Below the pieces are notes generated by a model. The model saw only the letters and a list, made by a program, of their open reading frames with translations, did not search any database and had not been told where the DNA came from. Below, in pieces: positions 9,558-17,681 of a stretch of DNA of 64,000 nucleotides. The first letter of the stretch is position 1. Each line of letters opens with the position of its first letter. The DNA lies in contig JANMYQ010000193.1 of the NCBI GenBank assembly GCA_031382215.1, positions 50,427 through 114,426 on the forward strand, written 5' to 3'. Both the position numbers and the translations under genes were made by a program. The stretch comes from LGRD01 sp031382215 (GTDB lineage: Bacteria > Pseudomonadota > Gammaproteobacteria > Burkholderiales > Burkholderiaceae_C).

Positions 9558-10061
9558 TCAGCGCAATTGCTGCGCGAACGCCTCGAGCTGGTCGATGCAG
9601 GTGTTCCAGCCTTCGAAGAACCCGAGCTCGTGATGACGGTCCCGGGTCGCCTTGTCCGGGTGCATCACGTGCGCGACGTAGCGCGTGCCCGCGCCTTCAT
9701 CGGCCATCGAGATCGCGGCAGTGAACGCCAGCCACGGCGTGGCCGGCCGCCAGTCGCCGGTCAGCAGCGACGTCCACACGAGCCGCGACTGCGGCACCAC
9801 TTGCAGAAAGCAGCCGGGGTTGTCGCTGGTGCCACCGTCGGGGCCGCGCATGAAGGTGTGGAAGGCGCCGCCGGGCCGCAGGTCGAGCGCCCGCACCTCG
9901 GTGGTCCACGGTTTCGGGCACCACCACTCCTTCAGCAGTTGCGGGTCGGTCCACGCCCTCCACAGCGTGGCGCGCGGGGCGCGCACGAGGCGGTTGATGA
10001 TCAGATCCTGCGGATCAGCGTTTGCGGGGTTGGCGGGGTGGGCGGGGTTGGGGTCGGTCAT
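9558..10061 (-). CDS. SRPBCC (AHSA1/START-like) domain protein
   Basis: 167 residues with one SRPBCC fold: the entry motif VRAPRATLWRAWTDPQLLKEWW, then 'WTTEVRALDLRPGGAFHTFMRG' and a C-terminal 'LGFFEGWNTCIDQLEAF' helix, all typical of the AHSA1/activator-of-Hsp90-like family that binds hydrophobic ligands in a pocket. The ATG at 10061 is preferred because GGAG lies just upstream and the upstream ArsR gene overlaps by 47 bp. The N-terminus has a Pro/Ala/Asn-rich stretch from short DNA repeats. It pairs with an ArsR-type repressor, a common partnership. Ligand unknown. Confidence 0.88.
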   Translation of the reverse strand: MTDPNPAHPANPANADPQDLIINRLVRAPRATLWRAWTDPQLLKEWWCPKPWTTEVRALDLRPGGAFHTFMRGPDGGTSDNPGCFLQVVPQSRLVWTSLLTGDWRPATPWLAFTAAISMADEGAGTRYVAHVMHPDKATRDRHHELGFFEGWNTCIDQLEAFAQQLR

Positions 10062-10413
10062 GAGACATCTCCTTCTGGTGAAGTGCTTCTGCAAAGGCCG
10101 CCATGCGGTCGGTTCTTGATTGCCAGAGGGCATGCTGCTCGGCCATCCAGCGTTCGGCCTGCGACAGCGCCTTCGGCCGGATTTCGCAGGTGCGCACCCG
10201 GCCGACCTTGTTCGAGCGGATCACGCCGCTGCGCTCGAGCACCGACAGGTGCTTCATGAACGACGGCAGCGCCATCTCGAACGGCGCCGCCAGCGCCGAC
10301 ACCGACGCCGGCCCCTGGCCGAGCACGCTCACGATGGCGCGGCGCGTGGGGTCGGCCAGGGCGTAGAACACGTCGCTCAACAACGCACTTTGCAATGCAC
10401 TTTGGTTAGCCAT
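10015..10413 (-). CDS. ArsR-family transcriptional repressor
   Basis: 132-residue winged-helix regulator: 'VFYALADPTRRAIVSVLGQGPASVSALA' then 'MALPSFMKHLSVLERSGVIRSNKVGRVRTCEI'. The metal-binding cysteines of the classical ArsR/SmtB sensors are absent, so it belongs to the SRPBCC-associated group that senses something other than a metal, or controls by dimerisation alone. The start is placed at ATG 10413, inside the palindrome at 10406-10421; an in-frame upstream start (10452) would add a 13-residue non-conserved tail. It overlaps the SRPBCC gene, which lies downstream in the same direction, by 47 bp. Confidence 0.9.
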   Translation of the reverse strand: MANQSALQSALLSDVFYALADPTRRAIVSVLGQGPASVSALAAPFEMALPSFMKHLSVLERSGVIRSNKVGRVRTCEIRPKALSQAERWMAEQHALWQSRTDRMAAFAEALHQKEMSHDRPQPRPPRQPRKR

Positions 10414-10421
10414 TTGGCTAA
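10406..10421. promoter_or_regulatory. Palindrome over the ArsR start codon (candidate autoregulatory operator)
   Basis: TTAGCC-ATTT-GGCTAA is an inverted repeat with six-base arms; on the minus strand the ATG of the ArsR gene is in its centre. ArsR repressors of this type commonly bind short palindromes next to their own promoter. The position implies either a leaderless or very short-leader mRNA, or repression by blocking early elongation. Confidence 0.55.
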
Positions 10422-10499
10422 GTGTAGCGCGAACGAATGCCCGCACTATCATCCGCGGTCCGCCACCGGCCGGCTGTGACTCCCCGAACCCCCAGACGC

Positions 10500-11810
10500 A
10501 TGAACCTGCCCACCCTGCCCGAGATGGCCGGCCTCGTGCCGCGCGCCGTCGATTGGGGCGTGGTGGCGGTGTTCGGCACCGTCTACCTCGGCATGTTTCT
10601 GGGCGGCCTGCCGCGCGTCAAGCTCGACCGCTCGGGCGTGGCCTTGCTCGGCGCGATCGCGATGATCGCCCTCACCGGCATGCCGATGGAAGAAGCCGCG
10701 CGGTCGGTTGACCTGCCCACCGTGGTGCTGCTGTTCGCCTTCATGGTCGTCTCGGCGCAGATGCGCCTGGGCGGCTTCTACACGGCGGTCACGCAGCACG
10801 TGGGCGAACTGCCGCTGTCGCGTGCCGGGCTGCTGGCGGCGTTGATCGTGGTGGCGGGTGCGCTGTCGGCAGTGTTCTCGAACGACATCATCTGCCTGGC
10901 GATGACGCCGGTGGTGGCACGCCTGTCCCTGAAGCGCGGGCTGGACCCGCTACCCTTCCTGATCGGGCTCGCCTGCGCGGCCAACATCGGCTCGGCGGCC
11001 ACCTTGATCGGCAACCCGCAGAACATGCTGATCGGCTCGGTGCTGAAGCTGCCCTTCGGCGGTTATGCCCGCGTCGCGCTGGTGCCGGTGCTGGCCAGCC
11101 TGGTGTTGTTGTGGTTGTGGCTGGCCTTCGGGCCCGGTGCGCGACAGCCTGCGGCCGCCCTGCCCTCGCGGCCCGCGCCGGCAGCCTCCGCGGCAGACGA
11201 CGACACCGCGCCGTTCGACCGCTTCCAGACCACCAAGGGCCTGACGGTGGCGCTGGTGCTGATGGCGGTGTTCCTGTTCACCGACTTTCCGCGCGACGAG
11301 GCCGCCCTCGTCGGCGCCGGCGTGCTGCTGCTGAGCCGCCGGTTGCACTCGGCCCACGTGATGGGCTTCGTCGACTGGCAACTGCTGCTGCTCTTCATCG
11401 GCCTGTTCGTCGTCAACCACGCGTTCCAGGGCACCGGGCTGGCCGCCCAGGGCGTGGCCTGGCTGGCGGGCCACGGCGTGCATGTGAACCAGCCCGGCCC
11501 GCTGCTGGTGCTGGGGGCCGTGCTGTCCAACCTGGTGTCCAACGTGCCGGCGGTGATGCTGCTGCTGCCCCACCTGGGCGAGCCCGGCGTGGGTGGCGGT
11601 GCAGATGCCCACTCGGCCGGTATGCTGCTGGCGCTGGCCAGCACCTTCGCCGGCAACCTGCTGCTGGTCGGCTCGATCGCCAACCTGATCGTCGTGGACC
11701 TGGCCGAGAAGGCCGGCATCCGCATCGACTGGCGCCAGCACGCGCGCACCGGCATCCCGGTCACGCTGGGCTCGCTGGTCTTGTTGTGGGGGTGGATGTC
11801 GTGGCCGTAG
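10500..11810 (+). CDS. SLC13/ArsB-type anion transporter (DASS/ion transporter superfamily)
   Basis: 436-residue polytopic inner-membrane protein. Two inverted halves are visible, each with a hairpin motif: 'VFSNDIICLAMTPVV' and 'SNLVSNVPAVMLLLP', together with 'GSAATLIGNPQNMLIG' and 'LLVGSIANLIVVDLAEKAG', the pattern of the ArsB/NhaD/DASS (CitMHS-like) superfamily. Substrate could be arsenite, a dicarboxylate, sulfate or another anion; no ars genes lie alongside except an unrelated-type ArsR repressor, so arsenite is not favoured. The ATG at 10500 is chosen because the upstream open frame codes an Arg/Pro-rich leader unlike the family. It overlaps the next gene by 10 bp. Confidence 0.82.
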   Translation: MNLPTLPEMAGLVPRAVDWGVVAVFGTVYLGMFLGGLPRVKLDRSGVALLGAIAMIALTGMPMEEAARSVDLPTVVLLFAFMVVSAQMRLGGFYTAVTQHVGELPLSRAGLLAALIVVAGALSAVFSNDIICLAMTPVVARLSLKRGLDPLPFLIGLACAANIGSAATLIGNPQNMLIGSVLKLPFGGYARVALVPVLASLVLLWLWLAFGPGARQPAAALPSRPAPAASAADDDTAPFDRFQTTKGLTVALVLMAVFLFTDFPRDEAALVGAGVLLLSRRLHSAHVMGFVDWQLLLLFIGLFVVNHAFQGTGLAAQGVAWLAGHGVHVNQPGPLLVLGAVLSNLVSNVPAVMLLLPHLGEPGVGGGADAHSAGMLLALASTFAGNLLLVGSIANLIVVDLAEKAGIRIDWRQHARTGIPVTLGSLVLLWGWMSWP

Positions 11811-13024
11811 CAGTCGCCAGCCCCAGCCCCCCCTCGGGCCTGCTGGTCGCCAACCTGATGGCGCAGTTCGCCTTCGGCTTGCTGGCCATGACCTTGTGCA
11901 TCCCGTCGATGCAGGAGTGGGGCGCCGACTTCGGTGCCAGCCAGGCCAGCGTGCAACTCACCTTCAGCGGCTACGTGGTGGCCTACGGCGCGCTGCAGTT
12001 GATCTACGGCCCGGTGTCGGACAGGGTGGGCCGCAAGAAGGTGCTGCTGTTCGGGCTGGCGCTGGCCTTCGTCGGCTCGGTTGCGGCGGCGTGGGCCAGT
12101 GACCTGCTCACGCTGACCCTGGCGCGCGTGGTGCAGGGCGCCGGCAGTGCTGCCGGCATGGTGGTCGGCCGGGCGATGGTGCAAGACCTGTTCGAGGGGC
12201 CGCAACGCACCCGGGTGATGGCCTTCGTGGGCATGACGATGGGGCTGTGCCCGCCGCTGGCGACCATCGTCGGCGGGCAGATCCATGTGCGCTGGGGCTG
12301 GCAGGTCAACTTCGTTTTGACCGCGGTGATGGCGGCCGGCGTTTTCATCGCCGCCTGGCGCGGCCTGCCCGACCCCGCCCGGCCTGCGGCGGCCTCGGCC
12401 TCGGCGCCACCGCACTGGCTGGGCGCGATGCTCGCCTCGTACGCACGCCTCGCGCGCGAGCCGGCCTTCCTGCTGTACGTGGTGATCCTGTCGATGACCA
12501 CCGCCACGTTCTACACCTTCCTCAGCGGCGCCCCGATCGTGCTGAAGAGTTATGGCGTCGGGCCCGAGGGGGTGGGTTACCACATCATGTGCATCCCGAT
12601 CGCCTACATCCTGGGCAATTACCTGACAAGCCACCTGGTGCAACGTGCCGGCGAGGCCCGCATGATGGTGCTGGGGCAGGCCTGCACGCTGAGCGGGCTG
12701 GTCATCGTGCTCGCCCTCGCGCTGGCTGGGATCGATACGCCGCTGGCGCTGTCGCTGCCGCTCATCCTGCTCGGCGTCGGCCACGGGCTGATGATGCCGC
12801 CGACCTTGGCCGGCACGGTCGGCCTGGTCCCCGCCCTGGCCGGCTCGGCCGCCGCGGTGGCCGGGTTGATGCAGCAGTTGATGGGCGCGGCGGGCGGCTA
12901 CGCCGTCGGCCTGTTCACGCACAACGGCGCGCTGAACCTCGGGCTGCTGATGCTGGGCTTCGCGCTGTGCGCGCTGGTGGCGCTGGTGGTGCTGCTACGC
13001 GGCAGGGTGGCGCCGGTGCGTTGA
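11801..13024 (+). CDS. MFS multidrug exporter, Bcr/CflA type
   Basis: About 407 residues with twelve predicted membrane segments. 'QLIYGPVSDRVGRKKVLLFGL' is the MFS motif A between helices 2 and 3, and 'ARVVQGAGSAAGMVVGRAMVQDLF' is the helix-4/5 signature of the Bcr/CflA (drug:H+ antiporter, 12-TM) group, which expels bicyclomycin, sulfonamides or chloramphenicol in characterised members. The start is a GTG at 11801 with a G-rich Shine-Dalgarno-like stretch 7 bp upstream; GTG 11792 is the alternative. It overlaps the end of the preceding transporter gene, so they are probably co-transcribed. Substrate unknown. Confidence 0.87.
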   Translation: MAVAVASPSPPSGLLVANLMAQFAFGLLAMTLCIPSMQEWGADFGASQASVQLTFSGYVVAYGALQLIYGPVSDRVGRKKVLLFGLALAFVGSVAAAWASDLLTLTLARVVQGAGSAAGMVVGRAMVQDLFEGPQRTRVMAFVGMTMGLCPPLATIVGGQIHVRWGWQVNFVLTAVMAAGVFIAAWRGLPDPARPAAASASAPPHWLGAMLASYARLAREPAFLLYVVILSMTTATFYTFLSGAPIVLKSYGVGPEGVGYHIMCIPIAYILGNYLTSHLVQRAGEARMMVLGQACTLSGLVIVLALALAGIDTPLALSLPLILLGVGHGLMMPPTLAGTVGLVPALAGSAAAVAGLMQQLMGAAGGYAVGLFTHNGALNLGLLMLGFALCALVALVVLLRGRVAPVR

Positions 13025-13071
13025 GTTCGCACGCGGCGGCGGCGCTGCCTGCCGGTAGGCGACACTCACCC

Positions 13072-13764
13072 ATGAAAACAGCCCGGACCCATTTGCTGCG
13101 CGTATTCGTCACCGGTGTGCTGGCGGCCTTGCCGCTGGCCGCCACCGTGCTGGTGTTTGCCTGGGCCGCCAGCCTGCTGTTCAAGTGGCTGGGACCTGAC
13201 AGTGCGGTGGGCTCGGTGCTGGTGGCGCTCGGCCTGGGCGTCACCGGCTCGGAGGTGGTGGGCTACCTGATCGGCGTCGGCCTGGTGCTGCTGGCCGTGC
13301 TGGCACTGGGCACCCTGGTCGAGACCGGCTTGCAGCGCGGGCTGTCGCGCGTGCTCAACGGCGTGGTGCGGCGCATCCCGGTGGTGCGCCAGGTGTATGA
13401 CGTGGCGCACAAGCTGGTCGGCCTGCTGGGCCAGCGCGGCGACGACGGCACGCGCGCGATGCGGCCGGTGTGGTGCCATTTCGGCGCCGGCCGTGACGGC
13501 GCCGTCGTGCTGGGCCTGCAGTCCAGCAACGACGTGGTGCTGGTCGGCGGCCGGCGCTGCCTGGTGGTGCTGGTGCCCACGGCACCGGTGCCAATCGGCG
13601 GCGGGTTGCTGTTCGTGCCCGAAGCCTGGGTCGAGCCGGCCGAGTTGAGCGTGGAAGCGGTGACCAGCCTGTACCTGTCGATGGGGGTCACGGCGGGGCA
13701 GCATTTACCGGTGGCGCCGGGGGCAATGCAGGCAGCGCCGCGGGTCGATACGCCGCTGGAGTGA
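13072..13764 (+). CDS. DUF502 family membrane protein
   Basis: 230 residues. Two membrane helices (about 10-32 and 60-85) are followed by the DUF502 core: RRIPVVRQVYDVAHKLV, 'VWCHFGAGRDGAVVLGLQSS' region, and 'VVLVPTAPVPIGGGLLFVP', which matches the conserved PTTPNPTSG-like loop of the family. Function unknown; members occur widely in Proteobacteria. ATG at 13072, 47 bp after the MFS gene and probably in the same transcription unit. Confidence 0.85.
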   Translation: MKTARTHLLRVFVTGVLAALPLAATVLVFAWAASLLFKWLGPDSAVGSVLVALGLGVTGSEVVGYLIGVGLVLLAVLALGTLVETGLQRGLSRVLNGVVRRIPVVRQVYDVAHKLVGLLGQRGDDGTRAMRPVWCHFGAGRDGAVVLGLQSSNDVVLVGGRRCLVVLVPTAPVPIGGGLLFVPEAWVEPAELSVEAVTSLYLSMGVTAGQHLPVAPGAMQAAPRVDTPLE

Positions 13765-13798
13765 TGACCCATTCCAGTGGCGTCGGATCGCGACGTGG

Positions 13799-14092
13799 CT
13801 ACGAGCGTCCTGCGCCGAACCCTGGGCGCTTCCTGTCGTGTTTGACAACGAGAATCTTGATTTCGTCGGCGCTCGCGCGATAGATGACGGTGTAAGGAAA
13901 CACGCTCATGGAGAAACCGCGCCGACCATCTGAACGCGGCGAGCCGATCTCTGGATGCTCGAGGAGCAATGTTGCGAGCCGCTTGAACTCGGCAACGAAA
14001 CGGGCCGCCACCATGGGCGTGCCCTCCCGCTCGTAGAACGCTGCCGCTTCCTGGATGTCTTGTTCTGCTGCAGCGTGAAGAATCACCTTCAT
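13799..14092 (-). CDS. ParE/RelE-family toxin
   Basis: 97 residues with the RelE/ParE fold order: N-terminal MKVILHAAAEQDIQEAAAFY, 'FVAEFKRLATLLLEHPEIGSP', then the C-terminal strands 'GFSMSVFPYTVIYRASADEIKILVVKHDRKRPGF'. The helix-hairpin and the R-x-F/P-Y-x-I-x-Y segment favour ParE-like (gyrase-targeting in known cases) over RelE-like ribosome-dependent RNases, which need basic active-site residues not clear here. The start overlaps the antitoxin stop (ATGA). Target not proven. Confidence 0.87.
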   Translation of the reverse strand: MKVILHAAAEQDIQEAAAFYEREGTPMVAARFVAEFKRLATLLLEHPEIGSPRSDGRRGFSMSVFPYTVIYRASADEIKILVVKHDRKRPGFGAGRS

Positions 14093-14316
14093 CCGGGGAA
14101 GCGGGCTTCCAGCCTTGCGATGGCAACGTCAAGTGGCACGGCAACCGAAACGCCGACTGCAAGCTCCTGTTCGCGTTCGTCGGCCAACTGGTCCCACGCC
14201 GCTTCGGCACCGACGTCCACGTCCAGGCTGGCGATCAGGCGATCAAGCAACCTTGCCCTGTCGGCTGGCGACAGGCGCAGTACTTGTGCCTGGAGGGTTT
14301 CAAGCGTGGTGATCAT
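14089..14316 (-). CDS. Addiction-module antitoxin (Unstab_antitox / putative addiction component family)
   Basis: 75 residues with the family pattern: N-terminal amphipathic helix 'LQAQVLRLSPADRARLLDRLIASLD' and a middle 'WDQLADEREQELAVG' segment, as in the short antitoxins that precede ParE/RelE toxins. Translationally coupled to the toxin through a 4-bp overlap. No DNA-binding domain is obvious, so repression may need the toxin complex. Confidence 0.82.
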   Translation of the reverse strand: MITTLETLQAQVLRLSPADRARLLDRLIASLDVDVGAEAAWDQLADEREQELAVGVSVAVPLDVAIARLEARFPG

Positions 14317-14447
14317 GGGCGTCTCCTAGGGCCGTAGTTTGGTAGCTTGCCACAACTCGTGAATCAAGCCCGACGCCGCCATGTCCGCGGCACGACCGTG
14401 CGCGTGTGACGTCGAGCAAGCACTTCATGGCAGAAGCCTCGGCGTCG

Positions 14448-15647
14448 TCACGCCGCGGCGGCCCGGTTCGACGTACCGTACCGGGCGATGATCTGCGAGC
14501 GCCGCGCCGGGTCGACATTCACGCGGTCGAGGTCACCGCGCACGTGCGGCAACGCCATCAACATCGGGTCCATCACCTTGAACCACAACCACGGCACGTA
14601 CGACAGCGGGAACATGCCGAAGTAGCCGCTCGGCAACTGCGGCAGTTGCTCGAAGTGGCGCAGCGACTGGTAGCGACGCGCCGGAAACGCGTGATGGTCC
14701 GAGTGGCGTTGCAGGTGGAACAGCGCGAGGTTGGTGACCAGGTGGTTGGTGTTCCACGAGTGGTGCGGCTTGGGCGATTCGTACTCACCGTTCGGCAGGC
14801 GCTGGCGCAGCAGGCCGTAGTGCTCGACGTAGTTGGCCGACGTGAGCTGCCACCACGCCACGATGTTGTGCACCGCCAGGAAGGGCAGCATGATCCAGCC
14901 GAAGGCGATGACCAGACCGAGCTGCAGCACGATCGTCACCGCATACGACTGCAGCATGGTGTTCTGCCGGCTCCATGACGACAGGCCGAGCTGCTGCAGC
15001 CGCGCCGCCTCCAGCTGCCAGGCACGCCGAATGCCGCCCGGCAGCTCGCGCAGCGCAAAGCGGTAGATGCTCTCGCCCATGCGCGCGCTGGCGTGGTCCT
15101 CGGGCGTGGACACCCAGCGGTGGTGGCCGCGCACATGCTCGACCGTGAAGTGACCGTAGGCCGGCACCGCCAGCACCAGCCGCGCCAGCCATTGCTCGAC
15201 CGCCGTGTGCTTGTGGCCCAGTTCGTGGCCGGTATTGATGCCCAGGCCCGAATCGGTGCCGGCCACGTAGGCCAGCATCAGCACCGCCCACCAAGACAGC
15301 GCCTGCGTGCCCACCCACCCCGCGCAGCCGATCAGCGCGACGAAGTGCAGCGGCACGGTGGCCCAGGTGAGCCAGCGGTAGTAGCGGTCGGCCTCAAGTT
15401 GCGGCACCACCGCCTCGGGTGGGTTGTTGCGGTCGTCGCCGATCAGCGCGTCGAGCAGCGGCATCAGCCCGTAGCTGATCAGCAGCGGCAGGCCCAGCGC
15501 GATCTGGTAGCCGCTGGCCGAGTGCGCTGCCATGCCGACGAAGGGCAGCAGCGGGTAGACGACCGAGAGCAGCCACCACCAGCGCTTGCGGTCGCGGTAT
15601 TCGGTGCGTCGATGCTCCAGATCGGTCGCCACGTACAGCTTGGCCAT
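14448..15647 (-). CDS. alkB: Alkane 1-monooxygenase-like integral membrane diiron hydroxylase (AlkB family)
   Basis: 399-residue inner-membrane protein. The three histidine boxes and the extra His motif of AlkB are intact: HELGHKH at 141-147, EHVRGHH at 170-176, NYVEHYG at 272-278 (the AlkB signature) and LQRHSDHH at 312-319. Known members hydroxylate the terminal carbon of alkanes using O2 and electrons from rubredoxin. No rubredoxin or rubredoxin reductase gene lies in this window and no fused rubredoxin domain is present, so the electron donor must be elsewhere. ATG at 15647. Divergent from the kor-like operon with 192 bp between. Substrate range (chain length, other hydrophobic compound) is not fixed. 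Confidence 0.9.
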   Translation of the reverse strand: MAKLYVATDLEHRRTEYRDRKRWWWLLSVVYPLLPFVGMAAHSASGYQIALGLPLLISYGLMPLLDALIGDDRNNPPEAVVPQLEADRYYRWLTWATVPLHFVALIGCAGWVGTQALSWWAVLMLAYVAGTDSGLGINTGHELGHKHTAVEQWLARLVLAVPAYGHFTVEHVRGHHRWVSTPEDHASARMGESIYRFALRELPGGIRRAWQLEAARLQQLGLSSWSRQNTMLQSYAVTIVLQLGLVIAFGWIMLPFLAVHNIVAWWQLTSANYVEHYGLLRQRLPNGEYESPKPHHSWNTNHLVTNLALFHLQRHSDHHAFPARRYQSLRHFEQLPQLPSGYFGMFPLSYVPWLWFKVMDPMLMALPHVRGDLDRVNVDPARRSQIIARYGTSNRAAAA

Positions 15648-15839
15648 CGGTCCCTTCTCCTGCAGGCCAACCGATTGTTCACGCGAAGCCCCGGCAAATC
15701 AATCGGCAGTGCGCCTTTCGCCGATTCGGGTGAACCCGCCGGCTACGCGAAAGCCCGCACGCCCAAGCCCGCCCGTCGTGCTTAGACTCCGAGTCCACCC
15801 GCAGCGGCCCCACCGGGCCGCGTGGACCAGGAGACCCCC
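15648..15839. promoter_or_regulatory. Divergent intergenic region between alkB and the kor-like operon
   Basis: 192 bp holding both start regions. On the plus strand AGGAGA (15829-15834) is the ribosome-binding site of the flavoprotein gene. No convincing -35/-10 pair, operator or hairpin stands out. Confidence 0.4.
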
Positions 15840-17681
15840 GTGCAACTCACGAACAGCGTCAATCCGTCCTACTTCCACAAGGTCGTCGATTGCCAATGGG
15901 CCTGCCCGGCCCACACCCCCGTGCCCGAGTACATCCGCCTGATCGGCCAGGGGCGTTACACCGACGCCTACATGATCAACTGGGTGTCGAACGTCTTCCC
16001 CGGCGTGCTCGGCCGCACTTGCGACCGGCCGTGCGAACCGGCCTGCCGGCGCGGCCGCGTCGAAGAAAACAATGGGCCGGACGCCGAAAAGTTTCAGCCC
16101 GAGCCAGTGGCCATCTGCCGCTTGAAGCGGGTCGCGGCCGACCACAAGGACGACGTGAAATCGCGCATGCCCACCGTGGCGCCGCCCAACGGCAAGCGTG
16201 TGGCCTGCATCGGCGCCGGGCCGGCCTCGCTCACCGTCGCACGCGACCTGGTGCCGCTGGGCTATGACGTGACGGTGTTCGACGGCGAAGCCAAGGCGGG
16301 AGGATTCATCCGCACGCAGATCCCGCGCTTCCGCCTGCCCGAATCGGTGATCGACGAGGAGACCGGCTACATCCTCGACCTGGGCGTGCACTTTCGCAGC
16401 GGCGAGCGCATAACGTCGATGCAGGCGCTGCTGGCGCAAGGCTTCGACGCGGTGTTCGTCGGCTGCGGCGCGCCGCGCGGGTGCGACCTGGTGCTGCCGG
16501 GGCGGCAGGAGGCGGCGGCCAACATCCACATCGGCATCGACTGGCTCGCCTCGGTCTCGTTCGGCCACATCACCAGCGTCGGCAAGCGCGTGATCGTGCT
16601 GGGCGGCGGCAACACCGCGATGGACTGCTGCCGCTCGGCCCGCCGCCTGGGCAGCAGCGACGTGAAAGTGATCGTGCGCAGCGGTTTCGACGAGATGAAA
16701 GCCTCGCCGTGGGAGAAGGAAGACGCGCAGCACGAGGGCATTCCGTTCCTCAATTTCCATGTGCCCAAGGCGTTCGTGCATGAGGCTGGCACGCTGATCG
16801 GCATGACGTTCGAGATCGTCGAGGCTGTGTATGACGACAAAGGCCGGCGCAGCCTCGTGCCCACCGGCGCGCCTGATGTGTTCGTGCCCGCCGACACGGT
16901 GCTGGTGGCGGTGGGCCAGGAAAACGCATTCCCGTGGATCGAGGCCGAATCCGGCATCCAGTTCGACCGCTGGGGCCTGCCGACCTTGAAGGCCGAGACC
17001 TTCCAGTCGACGCTGCCGCACGTGTTCTTCGGCGGCGATGCGGCCTTCGGGCCGAAGAACATCATCACCGCGGTGGCACACGGCCATGAAGCGGCTGTGT
17101 CGATCGACCGCTTTCTGAACGGTGAAGACCCGGCCAAGCGCCCGCCGCCGATGACGCACCTGATGTCGCAGAAGATGGGCATCCACGAGTGGAGCTACAG
17201 CAACGACGTGTCGGACGATCCGCGATTCAAGGTGCCCTGGGCGGCGGCCGAGAAGGCGCTGGCGAACATCAAGGTCGAAGTCGAACTCGGCTTCGATGCC
17301 GCCACCGCGTTCAAGGAAGCGAGCCGCTGCCTGAACTGCGACGTGCAGACGGTGTTCAACCGCGACACCTGCATCGAATGCGATTCGTGCGTGGACATCT
17401 GCCCGATGGACTGCATCACCTTCACGCCCCCCGGCGACGAAGCCGACCTGCGCACGCGCCTGATGGCGCCGGCCTCGAACCTGACGCAGGACCTGTACGT
17501 CTCGACCCAGCTCAAGAGTGGCCACGTGATGGTGAAGGACGAAGACGTGTGCCTGCACTGCGGCCTGTGCGCCGAACGCTGCCCGACGGGGGCCTGGGAC
17601 ATGCAGAAATTCCTGCTGACAACGACGCAGGCCGGGTCGCGCTGTCGCGATGCTCACGACCGCGCGAAGGAGCCGGCATGA
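15840..17681 (+). CDS. GltD-like FAD/NAD(P)-binding oxidoreductase with two C-terminal 4Fe-4S motifs (KorC-like electron-transfer subunit)
   Basis: 613-residue flavoprotein. N-terminal cysteines (CQWAC at 18-22; CDRPCEPAC at 61-69) are the Fe-S ligands found in glutamate synthase small subunits. Next come an FAD-binding GAGPAS loop (125-130; Ser replaces the usual Gly) and an NAD(P) loop, GGGNTAMDC. The C-terminus has two ferredoxin-type [4Fe-4S] motifs, CIECDSCVDICP (about 511) and CLHCGLCAERCP (about 570). Followed by ATGA overlap with the 2-oxoacid oxidoreductase alpha gene, it most likely links that enzyme to NAD(P)+, as KorC does for the 2-oxoglutarate:NADP+ oxidoreductase described in Azoarcus evansii. 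Start: GTG 15840 behind AGGAGA; an in-frame GTG at 15822 is less likely. Confidence 0.85.
   Translation: MQLTNSVNPSYFHKVVDCQWACPAHTPVPEYIRLIGQGRYTDAYMINWVSNVFPGVLGRTCDRPCEPACRRGRVEENNGPDAEKFQPEPVAICRLKRVAADHKDDVKSRMPTVAPPNGKRVACIGAGPASLTVARDLVPLGYDVTVFDGEAKAGGFIRTQIPRFRLPESVIDEETGYILDLGVHFRSGERITSMQALLAQGFDAVFVGCGAPRGCDLVLPGRQEAAANIHIGIDWLASVSFGHITSVGKRVIVLGGGNTAMDCCRSARRLGSSDVKVIVRSGFDEMKASPWEKEDAQHEGIPFLNFHVPKAFVHEAGTLIGMTFEIVEAVYDDKGRRSLVPTGAPDVFVPADTVLVAVGQENAFPWIEAESGIQFDRWGLPTLKAETFQSTLPHVFFGGDAAFGPKNIITAVAHGHEAAVSIDRFLNGEDPAKRPPPMTHLMSQKMGIHEWSYSNDVSDDPRFKVPWAAAEKALANIKVEVELGFDAATAFKEASRCLNCDVQTVFNRDTCIECDSCVDICPMDCITFTPPGDEADLRTRLMAPASNLTQDLYVSTQLKSGHVMVKDEDVCLHCGLCAERCPTGAWDMQKFLLTTTQAGSRCRDAHDRAKEPA

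Noticed and set aside
11111..11800. Upstream extension of the MFS frame to a 637-codon gene
   Set aside because: The first ~230 codons are out-of-frame within the anion transporter and give an Arg/Gly-rich sequence; the MFS fold begins after 11801.
10500..11810. Arsenite efflux pump ArsB
   Set aside because: The superfamily fits, but no arsC or arsenic-type ArsR with metal-binding cysteines is present; the adjacent ArsR pairs with an SRPBCC gene.
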